NCBI GenBank assembly: GCA_900473185.1
Contig: UCKU01000006.1
Location: forward strand, 221,258-285,257
Direction of reading: 5' to 3'
Origin: Hyphomicrobiales bacterium
GTDB lineage: Bacteria > Pseudomonadota > Alphaproteobacteria > Rhizobiales > Rhizobiaceae
Length of the DNA: 64,000 nt
Position 1 is the first letter of the stretch. Each line of letters begins with the position of its first letter. The position numbers and the translations under genes were made by a program. The notes under the pieces were generated by a model. It ran no database searches. It was not told the DNA's origin and saw only the letters and a list, made by a program, of their open reading frames with translations. Shown here in pieces: positions 53,361 through 61,668 of this stretch.

Positions 53361-54596
53361 TCAGGCGCTGAGGAATTCGTCCCACTTCTGGATGAGGTGG
53401 TCGTATTCATCCGGCCACTGGTGCCAGTAGGCAACGTTTGCCGCGCGGGTTTCGAGCGAGCCACCATCACGCAGATCGCCTTCCTTGATGCCGCGTTCAG
53501 CGGCACCGACCCATGGCTTGCCTTCGTACCAGAAGGCGTATTTCTCCGGCGCCATCTTCTGCTTGATATTGGTGGTCGGCGAATAGTAGCCCTGCTCGGA
53601 AACCGTGATGCCCGGTTCACCCGACAGCCAGTAGTCCGCATAAGCGACGACGGCTTCCTTGTTCGGCGTGCCCTTCAGCATGGTGTTGCCGATGGACCAG
53701 GCGCGATAGCCTTCCTTCGGGATGGCGTATTTGCAAGGCTTTCCCTGCGCCTTGACTGCCATGACGGCCGGCTGCCAGGCGTCGCAGACGACGATTTCGC
53801 CAGATGCCAGGAAGTTGACGAGTTCGCCGAAATCGCCCCAGAGCGCGCGGAACTGCCCCTCCTTCTTCTTCGAGATCAGGAATTTCGCGGCTTCATCGAT
53901 TTCCGCGGCGGTCGGATTGCCGGGATTCTTGACGTTGGAGAGGCCGAGCGTGTTCATCGCCATGACCGCCTGACCGAAAGCCGTCAGCGGGTCGGTGTTG
54001 AGGCCGGACTTGCCCTTGTACTTGCTGTCAAAGATCGCAGTCCAACTGTTGGCCTCCTCGTCGGAGAGCACGTCCGGATTGTACCCGACGGAGTCGAAGT
54101 TGAAGACCGAAGGTACCATCCAGAGCGCCGTCTGCGTCTCGTCCGTCCAGATCTGGCCGACGATCTGCGCCTTGGCGTCGAACCTCGGATCGGGCTTGGT
54201 GAATATCTCGCGGATATTCGACCAGCTCTTCAGGCCAGAGGTCTCGATCGGGTCGGCATTGTCAGTCATGACGACGGAGGGAAGGCGCTCACCGATCGTT
54301 TCCCAGACGTCATAATCCTTCGAACCGGAGAGGATGCGGGTCTGCGCATCCGGGAAGGTCGCCGCCGTACCTGATGTCGTGCCAACGCCGCTTGCCGCCT
54401 TGAACTCGGCCAGGATGCGTTCCTGCACAGTGACCGAAAGGCCGATCGTGCGCAGCTGCTCGCCGGCAAGGCCGGTGGCCTGCGCGTAGGCTGTCCGCGA
54501 GGAGAGGAAGTGTGTGCCGCCGCCGATGGCAAGCGCCATGGCGCCCGCGGATCGTTTCAGCAGCGAACGTCGATTCATGTCCATCGAAATTGTCAT
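53361..54596 (-). CDS. Pot-type extracellular solute-binding protein (Tat signal)
   Basis: The protein has 411 aa. A twin-arginine signal (NRRSLLKRSAGAMALAIGG) covers about residues 1-38, ending near AYAQA, so it is probably exported folded. The mature part is a PotD-type fold (EQLRTIGLSVTVQERILAEFKAASG, then VGYNPDVLSDE, then WSIGNTMLKGTPNKEA). It should deliver the substrate to the two permeases. The ATG at 54596 was chosen over the much longer upstream frame because of the signal peptide. Its homologue at 48611-49825 lacks the signal. Confidence 0.9.
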   Translation of the reverse strand: MTISMDMNRRSLLKRSAGAMALAIGGGTHFLSSRTAYAQATGLAGEQLRTIGLSVTVQERILAEFKAASGVGTTSGTAATFPDAQTRILSGSKDYDVWETIGERLPSVVMTDNADPIETSGLKSWSNIREIFTKPDPRFDAKAQIVGQIWTDETQTALWMVPSVFNFDSVGYNPDVLSDEEANSWTAIFDSKYKGKSGLNTDPLTAFGQAVMAMNTLGLSNVKNPGNPTAAEIDEAAKFLISKKKEGQFRALWGDFGELVNFLASGEIVVCDAWQPAVMAVKAQGKPCKYAIPKEGYRAWSIGNTMLKGTPNKEAVVAYADYWLSGEPGITVSEQGYYSPTTNIKQKMAPEKYAFWYEGKPWVGAAERGIKEGDLRDGGSLETRAANVAYWHQWPDEYDHLIQKWDEFLSA

Positions 54597-54699
54597 TGTC
54601 GTTCTCCGGTTTTTTGTTCCCCGGGATGGCCTCCATGACCACCCATCGTTCTCGTCCGGCCTCGGCGTCAGGACGGGATCGGTCCTGACGCACCCTCCG

Positions 54700-55473
54700 T
54701 CAGTATCGGCCCACCAGGAGCCCCCCATCCACGACCAGCGTCTGGCCGGTCATGTATCTCGCGTTGTTCGACGCCAGGAAGACGATCACATCGGCAATGT
54801 CCTCCGGTTCGCCGAGCCTCCCCATCGGGATGAAGGCGCTTGCCGCTTCGGCGCCCTTCGGTCCCAGCGAATTTTCTTCCGAGAGAAGCTGTGCTGTGCG
54901 GATGTAGCCGGGTGCCATGCCATTGACGCGGATGCCGTCGCGGGCAAGTTCGACCGCCAGGCCGCGCACGAGGCCGACGACGCCGGCCTTGGCGGCGGAA
55001 TAATGCACATGCTCGTCCCAGCCGTAAGCGACACCCATGATCGAGGAAAGCGCCACCACGGCGCCGGACTTGCGTGCCTTCATGCCCGGTACGGCGGCGC
55101 GGACCACGCGGAAGATGCCCTTGAGGTCGATGTCGAAGGTCAGCTCCCACCTGTCATCGTCGAGCACATCGAGCGGTGCCTTGTGGGCGATGCCGGCATT
55201 GGCGATGATCACGTCCAGGCGACCGTGACGCTTCTCCACTTCGGCGACCACAGCATCGACCGCCGACGTCGAGCGGACGTCGAGCTCCATGAATTCGGCC
55301 GAACCGCCCGCAGCCTCGATTTCTGCTGCGACAGCGCCCCCTTCGTCGTTCAGGACGTCGGTGACGATCACGTGATCGCCGAGGACGGCGAATGCCTTGG
55401 CGGTCGCCTTGCCGATGCCGATGCCGGCGCCGGTGATCAGCACGATGCGGGGTGTCGAAGAAATCGCGATCAT
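54700..55473 (-). CDS. SDR family oxidoreductase
   Basis: The protein has 257 aa with ITGAGIGIGKATA near residues 13-25, IANAG near 88, the catalytic SSIMG...YSAAKAG near 143-162 and the C-terminal MTGQTLVVDGG. The substrate is unknown. It is the second of two adjacent SDR genes (13 bp apart) between the permease and the binding-protein genes; they are different enough to act on different intermediates. Confidence 0.87.
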   Translation of the reverse strand: MIAISSTPRIVLITGAGIGIGKATAKAFAVLGDHVIVTDVLNDEGGAVAAEIEAAGGSAEFMELDVRSTSAVDAVVAEVEKRHGRLDVIIANAGIAHKAPLDVLDDDRWELTFDIDLKGIFRVVRAAVPGMKARKSGAVVALSSIMGVAYGWDEHVHYSAAKAGVVGLVRGLAVELARDGIRVNGMAPGYIRTAQLLSEENSLGPKGAEAASAFIPMGRLGEPEDIADVIVFLASNNARYMTGQTLVVDGGLLVGRY

Positions 55474-55486
55474 TCTGTTTTCCTGA

Positions 55487-56227
55487 CTAGAGCATGACGT
55501 CGCCGGAGTTCGGGCCAAGCGTTTGGCCGACGAACAGGCTGGCGGCGGGCGATGCGAGAAACGAAACGGTGGCGGCAACCTCTTCCGGCTCGCCGAAACG
55601 GCCGAGTGGCAGTTCGGCGGCCTTGCGGACACGCCATTCCTGCGAGAGTTCGCGCACCAGCGGCGTATTGATCGGCCCGGGGGCGACGGCATTGACGCGC
55701 ACGCCGCGCTTTGAGACCTCGCGGGCGAGCGACTTCGTCATACCGATGATCGCCGCCTTGGCTCCGGCATAATGGACGAGTTCGATGCCGCCGATCTGGC
55801 CGAGCTGCGAAGCGACATTGATGATGATGCCATCCCCGGCAGCGAGCATCGACGGCAGAGCGAGCTTGGTCATCAGAAAGGTGCCGCGCACATGGATTGC
55901 AAACATCCGGTCGAAATCCGCAACCTCGAGGTTCTCGAACAGCGCCTGATGGACGATGCCGGCACAGTTGACGAGTAGTCGCGGATGGCCGAAGGCCGAG
56001 ACTGCGACCTCGTAGATGCGCGCCGTATCCGTCTCGGAAGAGACGTCACCAGCCACCGCTGCCGCCGTGCCGCCGGCAGCCGTGATCTCCTCGGCCACCG
56101 CTTGCGCGCGGTCGAGGTGGAGATCGTTGACGAGCACGGCGTAGCCGTCCTCCGACAGCCGGGCTGCAATTGCGCGGCCGATGCCGGATCCTGCGCCCGT
56201 GACGATGGCAGAAGCTATCGACATCAC
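55487..56227 (-). CDS. SDR family oxidoreductase
   Basis: The protein has 246 aa with VTGAGSGIGRAIA near residues 9-21, NCAG near 87, ASQLGQ...YAGAKAAI near 138-157 and the C-terminal FVGQTLGPNSG in place of the usual VDGG. The catalytic Ser position reads NVASQLG. The start ATG at 56227 overlaps the permease stop (ATGA). The substrate is unknown. Confidence 0.87.
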   Translation of the reverse strand: MMSIASAIVTGAGSGIGRAIAARLSEDGYAVLVNDLHLDRAQAVAEEITAAGGTAAAVAGDVSSETDTARIYEVAVSAFGHPRLLVNCAGIVHQALFENLEVADFDRMFAIHVRGTFLMTKLALPSMLAAGDGIIINVASQLGQIGGIELVHYAGAKAAIIGMTKSLAREVSKRGVRVNAVAPGPINTPLVRELSQEWRVRKAAELPLGRFGEPEEVAATVSFLASPAASLFVGQTLGPNSGDVML

Positions 56228-57069
56228 GCCTCCTCCTGAATCGCGACGCGCTTGGCGCGGCGTATGGAAAGCATCATCAGGACGGCGTAAATGCCGAGCA
56301 GTGCGAAGGAGAAGATCGTCGTCAGCACCCCGAAGGCGAAGACGTTCGGATGCACTTCCACGGAGAAGGTGCCGTAAATGGCGAGCGGCAGCGTCAGGTC
56401 GCGGCCGGATGCAAACAGCGTGCGCGAGAATTCGTCATAGGACAGCGTGAAGGCAAAAAGCATGGCCGAGAGCACGCCCGGAAAGATCAGCGGGAATGTT
56501 ACCTTGCGGAAGGTGCGTGCCGGCGACACGCCGAGCGACCACGACGCCTCCTCGACGCTCTGGTCGAAGCGGTTGAGGATCGCCAGCATGACGAGAAAGG
56601 CGAAGGGATAGGTGTAGACGACGTGCAGCACGAAGGCCGTTCCCCACCAGTGCCGGTCGATGCCAAGCGCATTGGCGACGAGCGCCATGCCGAGGCCGAC
56701 CAGAACGCCGGGGACCATCATGCCGAGAACGATCAGGTAGAAGACGACACCAGAGCCAGGGAACCGGCGGCGGAAGGCCTGCGCCGAGGTGACACCGAGC
56801 ACGGTGGAGACGATCATCGTCATCACCGAGAGCGCAAGCGAGCGCACCAAGGCTTCGTTGATCGGCAGCGGTGCGATGCGCGACGGCGGCGTCAGACCGA
56901 AGAGATGCTTGTACCAATAGGTCGACCATTCGATGATCGGGAATTGCGGTCCGCCTTCCGGCCCCGTCTGGAAGGACAGAATGGCGAGCACCACCATCGG
57001 CGCGTAGAGAAAGATCAGGAAGAGCGCCGTGTAGACGCCGAGCGAGAACTTGATGCCGCCAGCCTGCAT
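56224..57069 (-). CDS. Pot-type ABC transporter permease (PotC-like)
   Basis: The protein has 281 aa with about six helices, and the ATPase-contact motif EEASWSLGVSPARTFRKVTFPLIFPG near residues 173-198. The ATG at 57069 lies one base after the stop of the other permease gene; a longer frame is within that gene and is rejected. Confidence 0.9.
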   Translation of the reverse strand: MQAGGIKFSLGVYTALFLIFLYAPMVVLAILSFQTGPEGGPQFPIIEWSTYWYKHLFGLTPPSRIAPLPINEALVRSLALSVMTMIVSTVLGVTSAQAFRRRFPGSGVVFYLIVLGMMVPGVLVGLGMALVANALGIDRHWWGTAFVLHVVYTYPFAFLVMLAILNRFDQSVEEASWSLGVSPARTFRKVTFPLIFPGVLSAMLFAFTLSYDEFSRTLFASGRDLTLPLAIYGTFSVEVHPNVFAFGVLTTIFSFALLGIYAVLMMLSIRRAKRVAIQEEA

Positions 57070-57070
57070 G

Positions 57071-57970
57071 TCAGAGCTCCTTCCTGAGGTCGACGACGCG
57101 CAGCAGTGCGGCGACGACAATGCCCATGAGCACGGTGAGCACGACGCCGACGACGGCGGCAAAGGCCCATTTCAGCGATCCGACCTGGGTGACGATGATG
57201 TTGCCGAGAAGGTTCACCTTGCGGCCGGAAAGGGCCGCCGCAGTCGCGAACTCGCCGAGAACCATGACGGAGACGAAGATCGCGCCGACCACCACGCCCG
57301 GCATGGTGAGCGGCAGGATGATTGTGCGGAAGATGCGCCAGAAGCCAGCACCGAGATCCTGCGCCGCCTCGATGACGCTCTGGTCGATGCGGCCCATCAT
57401 GAAGGCGATCGGCCCGACCATGAAGACGCAATAGATCTGCGTCATGCCGATGATGACCGAGAGTTCAGAAAACAGCAGCACCTCGATCGGCTGATTGATG
57501 ATGCCGAGACCCTGCAGGATGAGATTGATGGCCCCCTCCTTGCCCAGCATCGGTCGCCAGGCGAGCACGCGGATCAGGAAAGAGGTCCAGAAGGGGATAA
57601 CGCAGAGGACGAGAAGCGCCGTCTGGATCGTCTTGTTCTTGACGAAAAGGCCGACATAGAGTGCTGCCGGGTAGCCGACGACCAGCGTCGAGACGAGCAC
57701 GATCAACCAGATCCTGACGGTCGTCCAGAGAGCGCTGAGATAGGTGTCCGTGGTAAAGAAGGTTACCCAGCTCTTGATGGTGAGATCAGGTGTGATCTTG
57801 AAGGTCGTCTGCGTCCAGAAGGACACGTAGATCATCATCAGGATAGGCGTCACCAGGAAAAGCAGCATCCAGATGACACCCGGCGCCAACAGCCAGAGCG
57901 TCTTGCTGGATGCCTTCTTGACCGGTTCCACGACGGTTTCGGTCTCGGCTGTTGTGGCACTTATCGACAT
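57071..57970 (-). CDS. Pot-type ABC transporter permease (PotB-like)
   Basis: The protein has 299 aa. A charged N-terminal tail (residues 1-24) precedes about six helices, and the contact motif EAAQDLGAGFWRIFRTIILPLTMPG lies near residues 210-234. The ATG at 57970 has GGGAG about 9 bp upstream. It forms the transmembrane pair with the PotC-like protein. Confidence 0.9.
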   Translation of the reverse strand: MSISATTAETETVVEPVKKASSKTLWLLAPGVIWMLLFLVTPILMMIYVSFWTQTTFKITPDLTIKSWVTFFTTDTYLSALWTTVRIWLIVLVSTLVVGYPAALYVGLFVKNKTIQTALLVLCVIPFWTSFLIRVLAWRPMLGKEGAINLILQGLGIINQPIEVLLFSELSVIIGMTQIYCVFMVGPIAFMMGRIDQSVIEAAQDLGAGFWRIFRTIILPLTMPGVVVGAIFVSVMVLGEFATAAALSGRKVNLLGNIIVTQVGSLKWAFAAVVGVVLTVLMGIVVAALLRVVDLRKEL

Positions 57971-58007
57971 CAATCAGTCTCCCGTCCCGCGCTGCGCGGC
58001 AAGAGTG

Positions 58008-59096
58008 TCAGGCATAAACAAGGGCATCCCGGCGCTTCCAGACGAGCGCGTAGCGCGACTGTGGCGTACAGGCCGGCGGCTTGCTCCGGCTGAGGTGCGA
58101 TTCCACCTCGAAGACGCGGCCGTCATCGAGCGAGAAGAAGGAGTTGATCGCGGCGCCCGAATATTCGTCGGCAACGAAGGTCGCCTCGAGCTTCACCTCG
58201 TCGTCGGCGACCGGCGCTTCGGCCGGGCGGATCGCAACACGGTCGTTTCGGATCGCGTAACCCGTGCGGTCGTCGCGGAACTGCGGCTGGTCGCCGAGTG
58301 GAAAAGCGCCGTAAGGCCCGAGGAAACTCTCGCCGGCGAGCCGGCCTTCGAAGAGATTGTAGCAATTGAGGAAGCCCGCCACCGACAGCGATCTCGGCCG
58401 GTTGTAGATCGTGTCGGCGTCAGCCGCCTGCGCAATCCGGCCGCTGTCGAGCACCAGCACCATGTCGCCCATGGCAAGCGCTTCGCTCTCGCTGCCGGTC
58501 ACGTGCAGGAAGGTGACGCCGCAGCGCTCGCGGATCAGCCTGAGCTCGCTGCGCATGCGGGCGCGAAGATTGGCGTCGAGCGCGCCAAGCGGCTCGTCGA
58601 GCAGTACCAACGACGGTTCGGTTACGAGCGTGCGTGCCAGCGCTACGCGCTGCCTCTGGCCACCGGAGATCTGCGCAACGCCACGATCACCCAGGCCCGA
58701 CAGACCGACAAGCGCAATCATGTCCCTGACCCTGGCCTGCACGATGGCGGGATCGGTTATGGGGTTTTCGACACGGTTTTCCAGCCCGAAGGCGATGTTC
58801 CCGGAGACCGACAGATGCGGAAAGAGGGCAAAATTCTGGAAGACGAAACCGATATCGCGCCGGTGCGGCGGCATCGTCTCGATCCGCTGCCCCTTGAAAG
58901 TGACCGTGCCGAGGTCCGGCTGCTCGAAGCCGGCGATGACGCGCAGCAGCGTCGTCTTTCCCGATCCGCTCGGCCCAAGAAGAGAAACATAGCTGTCGTT
59001 CGGCAGCGACAGGTCGATGCCGTCGAGCGCGTTCAGCACACCATAGGTCTTGGTGACACCTGCGAGCTTGAGAACCGAAGACAAGAGCCTCTCCAT
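58008..59096 (-). CDS. Pot-type ABC transporter ATPase, second (first gene of the operon)
   Basis: The protein has 362 aa. It has Walker A GPSGSGKTT near residue 41, the Q-loop FQNFALFPHLSV, the signature ISGGQRQR, Walker [15 protein letters not shown], a switch region reading VTGSESEAL where most relatives have THDQ or THAQ, and a C-terminal TOBE-type part. The switch His is replaced (HVTGSE), which could slow ATP hydrolysis. The ATG at 59096 agrees with the usual start; a longer frame upstream has no ribosome site. It is first of thirteen genes running to 46204. Confidence 0.88.
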   Translation of the reverse strand: MERLLSSVLKLAGVTKTYGVLNALDGIDLSLPNDSYVSLLGPSGSGKTTLLRVIAGFEQPDLGTVTFKGQRIETMPPHRRDIGFVFQNFALFPHLSVSGNIAFGLENRVENPITDPAIVQARVRDMIALVGLSGLGDRGVAQISGGQRQRVALARTLVTEPSLVLLDEPLGALDANLRARMRSELRLIRERCGVTFLHVTGSESEALAMGDMVLVLDSGRIAQAADADTIYNRPRSLSVAGFLNCYNLFEGRLAGESFLGPYGAFPLGDQPQFRDDRTGYAIRNDRVAIRPAEAPVADDEVKLEATFVADEYSGAAINSFFSLDDGRVFEVESHLSRSKPPACTPQSRYALVWKRRDALVYA

Positions 59097-59411
59097 TTTG
59101 CGCCGGGCACGGATCGTCCGCCCTGCCGTCGCGCCTTGCGAAACGGCAGCCGGAACCGTTCGTGTGCGGTAAAGCACACGGCGGAGATCGATCGGCAGTC
59201 TGACGTTTTTGTCGTTCACCTCAGGAATGCTTCTGGCGGCATCCCTATGCTGAATTGATGACATAAATGATTTTTGTATTCAATAGACTTTTTTCTAAAA
59301 CAGTCGACCTTTTGGGAAAGGCAGCACGCAGCCGCAGATCGGCGACATTGCTTGAGAGGAAGGCCGAAAAGCAGGATATCGGAAGCTACATCAAATATGC
59401 GCAGTTTTTGG

Positions 59412-59443
59412 GCGTATTTCTGCTATAAATCGCATATTTCTGC
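59412..59443. promoter_or_regulatory. Direct repeats GC(G/A)TATTTCTGC, 20 bp apart
   Basis: GCGTATTTCTGC (59412-59423) and GCATATTTCTGC (59432-59443) lie two helical turns apart. A related inverted piece, ATATGCGCAG, precedes them at about 59395. They are candidate operators of the adjacent GntR protein on the operon side of the region. Confidence 0.4.
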
Positions 59444-59556
59444 ACCAAATGCGCTCTCATCGTGCAGCCGTTCGTCCCGCCTCGGCCGTTTGCAACGCAA
59501 AATGGTCTGGACGACTACGGAGCAACCTGCCACCCCAGCGTCACTAAAAAATGCAA

Positions 59557-59571
59557 TTTTGGTATGCAAAA
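59557..59571. promoter_or_regulatory. Palindrome TTTTG-GTATG-CAAAA
   Basis: This perfect 5-bp inverted repeat with a 5-bp spacer lies 11 bp upstream of the GntR promoter -35 box. It is a possible autoregulatory site. Confidence 0.4.
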
Positions 59572-59581
59572 GACATTTATT

Positions 59582-59611
59582 TTGACATAGTCCGAAATGA
59601 CAAAATAAACT
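59582..59611 (+). promoter_or_regulatory. Sigma-70-type promoter of the GntR gene
   Basis: TTGACA (59582-59587), 18 bp, then TAAACT (59606-59611). It lies about 50 bp before the GntR start codon. Confidence 0.5.
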
Positions 59612-59666
59612 AAAGAGAATTCCCGCTTTGTTGCCATCCGCTGTTGGATGGAGGATGCCCCGCCCG

Positions 59667-60674
59667 ATGATACGCAATCTCCCAGGACAGACGGCCCAGC
59701 GTCGGTACGAGATTGCCGAGCACATTCTGCGCGACAATATCGTCGGCGGCCAGCTGCCACTCGGGCTGGTTCTGCTCGAGGGGCCGATCGCTGATATTCT
59801 CCAAACGTCCCGCGCGCCGGTGCAGCGCGCCCTGCTTCGTCTGGAGGCCGATGGCCTCGTCCACCGCTTCCAGGGACGTGGCTTCCTGGTCGGTCCGCAG
59901 GATGCGGGTCTCATCCCGAACCGCACTGATATCAAGTCCTTCGGCCTTGTCATCGCCCAGCACGCCGACGAGGCGTTGCAGAGCCGCTCGTCCTGGGCGC
60001 GCATCTACAACACGGTGGAGCGCGACGTGGCCGGCTGCGTCGTCTTCGGCCAGTACCGCATCATCGAGATCGAACTCGCCAATCATTTCAAGGTCAGCCG
60101 CACGGTCGTGCGCGACGTCCTCAGCCGTCTGCAGGAACGCGGCCTCGTCCGGAAGAACCAGAGTTCCCACTGGATCGCCGGTCCGCTGACGGCGCAGACG
60201 ATCAAGGATCATTTCACGCTCCGACGCATGCTGGAGCCCTCGGCGCTCAAGGCCGGCGCTGCTGCCGTCGACCGCGAACGCCTGACCGAACTCTTCACCC
60301 GGCTGGCCGGTCTCGAAGCTTCGCAACCGGTCGACCACCTCGAGAAACTCGCGGAACTTCAGGAACAGATGATCGACATCTGCGTGCTGACGACGTCCAA
60401 CGAGAAGACACGGGAGCTGATCCGCAACAACCTGCTCCCCGTCAACGCTGCCGAGCGGCTGCTGCGTCATCTCGGCTTGCCTGATGATCCGACCGCCATC
60501 ACCGAGATGCGGCTGATCGTCGAGCTTCTCATGCGTGGCGCCGTCGATGCCGCCGCCGCCATGCTGGAGACCCATCTCGACGCCTCCATGAAGCGCATGA
60601 TCGCCCAGATGAAGATCGTCGCCATCATTCCCGGTCCGAGCGTGACCGCCGATTACCTGACGCGCGTCGAGTGA
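59667..60674 (+). CDS. GntR family regulator with two DNA-binding domains and an FCD-like domain
   Basis: The protein has 335 aa from the ATG at 59667 (another ATG is at 59655). Two GntR-type winged helices occur in a row: residues about 11-76 (ADILQTSRAPVQRALLRLEADGLV) and about 105-170 (ELANHFKVSRTVVRDVLSRLQERGLV). An FCD-like helical ligand domain follows at about 185-325. GntR proteins normally have one winged helix. It is divergent from the imide/amide transporter operon and convergent with the second pxp/acc operon, and is the likely regulator of both. Confidence 0.87.
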   Translation: MIRNLPGQTAQRRYEIAEHILRDNIVGGQLPLGLVLLEGPIADILQTSRAPVQRALLRLEADGLVHRFQGRGFLVGPQDAGLIPNRTDIKSFGLVIAQHADEALQSRSSWARIYNTVERDVAGCVVFGQYRIIEIELANHFKVSRTVVRDVLSRLQERGLVRKNQSSHWIAGPLTAQTIKDHFTLRRMLEPSALKAGAAAVDRERLTELFTRLAGLEASQPVDHLEKLAELQEQMIDICVLTTSNEKTRELIRNNLLPVNAAERLLRHLGLPDDPTAITEMRLIVELLMRGAVDAAAAMLETHLDASMKRMIAQMKIVAIIPGPSVTADYLTRVE

Positions 60675-60696
60675 TCGGCCAGCCATCGTCGTCACC

Positions 60697-61668
60697 TCAC
60701 GATAGGCTTTGGCGGAGGCGGTCGAGCAGCGTTGCCTGATCGGCCCTCGCCTTCAACGCCTGATCCATCGTCACCTCGACGAACCGCGCTGGCGTATGCG
60801 GCTGCAACTGACCGATAAGGTCCATGTCCGCCGAAATCACCGTGCCGACCATGAAGTAGCCGCCACCGGAGACCGCGTCACGATGAAGGATGATCGGCTC
60901 CGTCCCGCCCGGCACCTGAATCGAGCCGTAGGGGTAGCAGCTGTCAACGATGTTCGACGGATCGGAACCGGCCCCGAAGGGCTGCTTGCGGTCCACGAAT
61001 TCGAGCTTGCGCCCGCCACGGAAGCGGTAGCCCATGCGGTCGGCCTCAGGTGCCACTTTCCATTCGTCGGCGAAAAAGCTTGCCTTGGCGGCATCCGTCA
61101 ACCGGTCCCAGTAGAGCCCCGGCAGTACGCGCAGCTCCGCCGGCGTTTCGGGCCTGCGCCGCAGCTCCTCGGCGACGCTTTTTCCGTCTTCGGCAAAGTC
61201 GGCCTTTCCGACAGGCAGTTCGTCACCGGCCGCCAGTGCCCTGCCTTTGTAGCCGCCGAGCGCGCCGATCGGATAGGTGGACCGACTGCCGAGCGCTTCA
61301 GGCACGTCGATCCCGCCCGCGACCGCAATCAGGATGCGTGCGCCCGATTTCAGGAAATCGAAGCTCAGCACCTGGCCAGCCTTGACCTTGAAAGCCGTCC
61401 AGCCGGGCTGCGCCACGCCGTCGACCTTGGCCGGCATGTCGGCACCGGTGACGGCTACGAGCCTCTCCTCGGTAAATTCGAGCTTCGGCCCCATGAAGAC
61501 CGCCTCGAGACCCGCGGCCCCTTCGCCGTTGCCGACCAGCAGATTGGCGGCGCGCATGGCGTAGCGGTCCATGGCACCGCCGATCGGGATGCCGAGGTGG
61601 AAATAGCCGGGACGGCCGAGATCCTGGACGCTCGTCGATAATCCGGGGTGCAGCACTTTAATGGTCAT
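60697..61668 (-). CDS. pxpC: Biotin-dependent carboxyltransferase family protein, PxpC/KipA type (second copy)
   Basis: The protein has 323 aa with HPGLSTSVQDLGRPGY near residues 7-22, IGGAMDRYAMRAANLLVGN near 29-47, SRSTYPIGALGGYKGRAL near 128-145 and the VPGGTEPIILHRDAVSGGGY block near 252-272. It overlaps the pxpB-like gene by 11 bp. It clearly differs from the copy at 19429-20424 and so probably has another substrate. No pxpA follows it in the window. Confidence 0.87.
   Translation of the reverse strand: MTIKVLHPGLSTSVQDLGRPGYFHLGIPIGGAMDRYAMRAANLLVGNGEGAAGLEAVFMGPKLEFTEERLVAVTGADMPAKVDGVAQPGWTAFKVKAGQVLSFDFLKSGARILIAVAGGIDVPEALGSRSTYPIGALGGYKGRALAAGDELPVGKADFAEDGKSVAEELRRRPETPAELRVLPGLYWDRLTDAAKASFFADEWKVAPEADRMGYRFRGGRKLEFVDRKQPFGAGSDPSNIVDSCYPYGSIQVPGGTEPIILHRDAVSGGGYFMVGTVISADMDLIGQLQPHTPARFVEVTMDQALKARADQATLLDRLRQSLS

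Larger units (their letters stand above)
59097..59666. other. Divergent regulatory region, 570 bp
   Basis: This region separates the transporter operon from the GntR gene. It is AT-rich compared with the rest of the window (59260-59300 and 59540-59640) and carries repeats likely to be GntR operators, listed separately. No gene is seen. Confidence 0.6.

Noticed and set aside
52147..53430. 427-codon plus-strand frame opposite the PotA-like ATPase gene
   Set aside because: Shadow of a clear ABC ATPase; no start signals.
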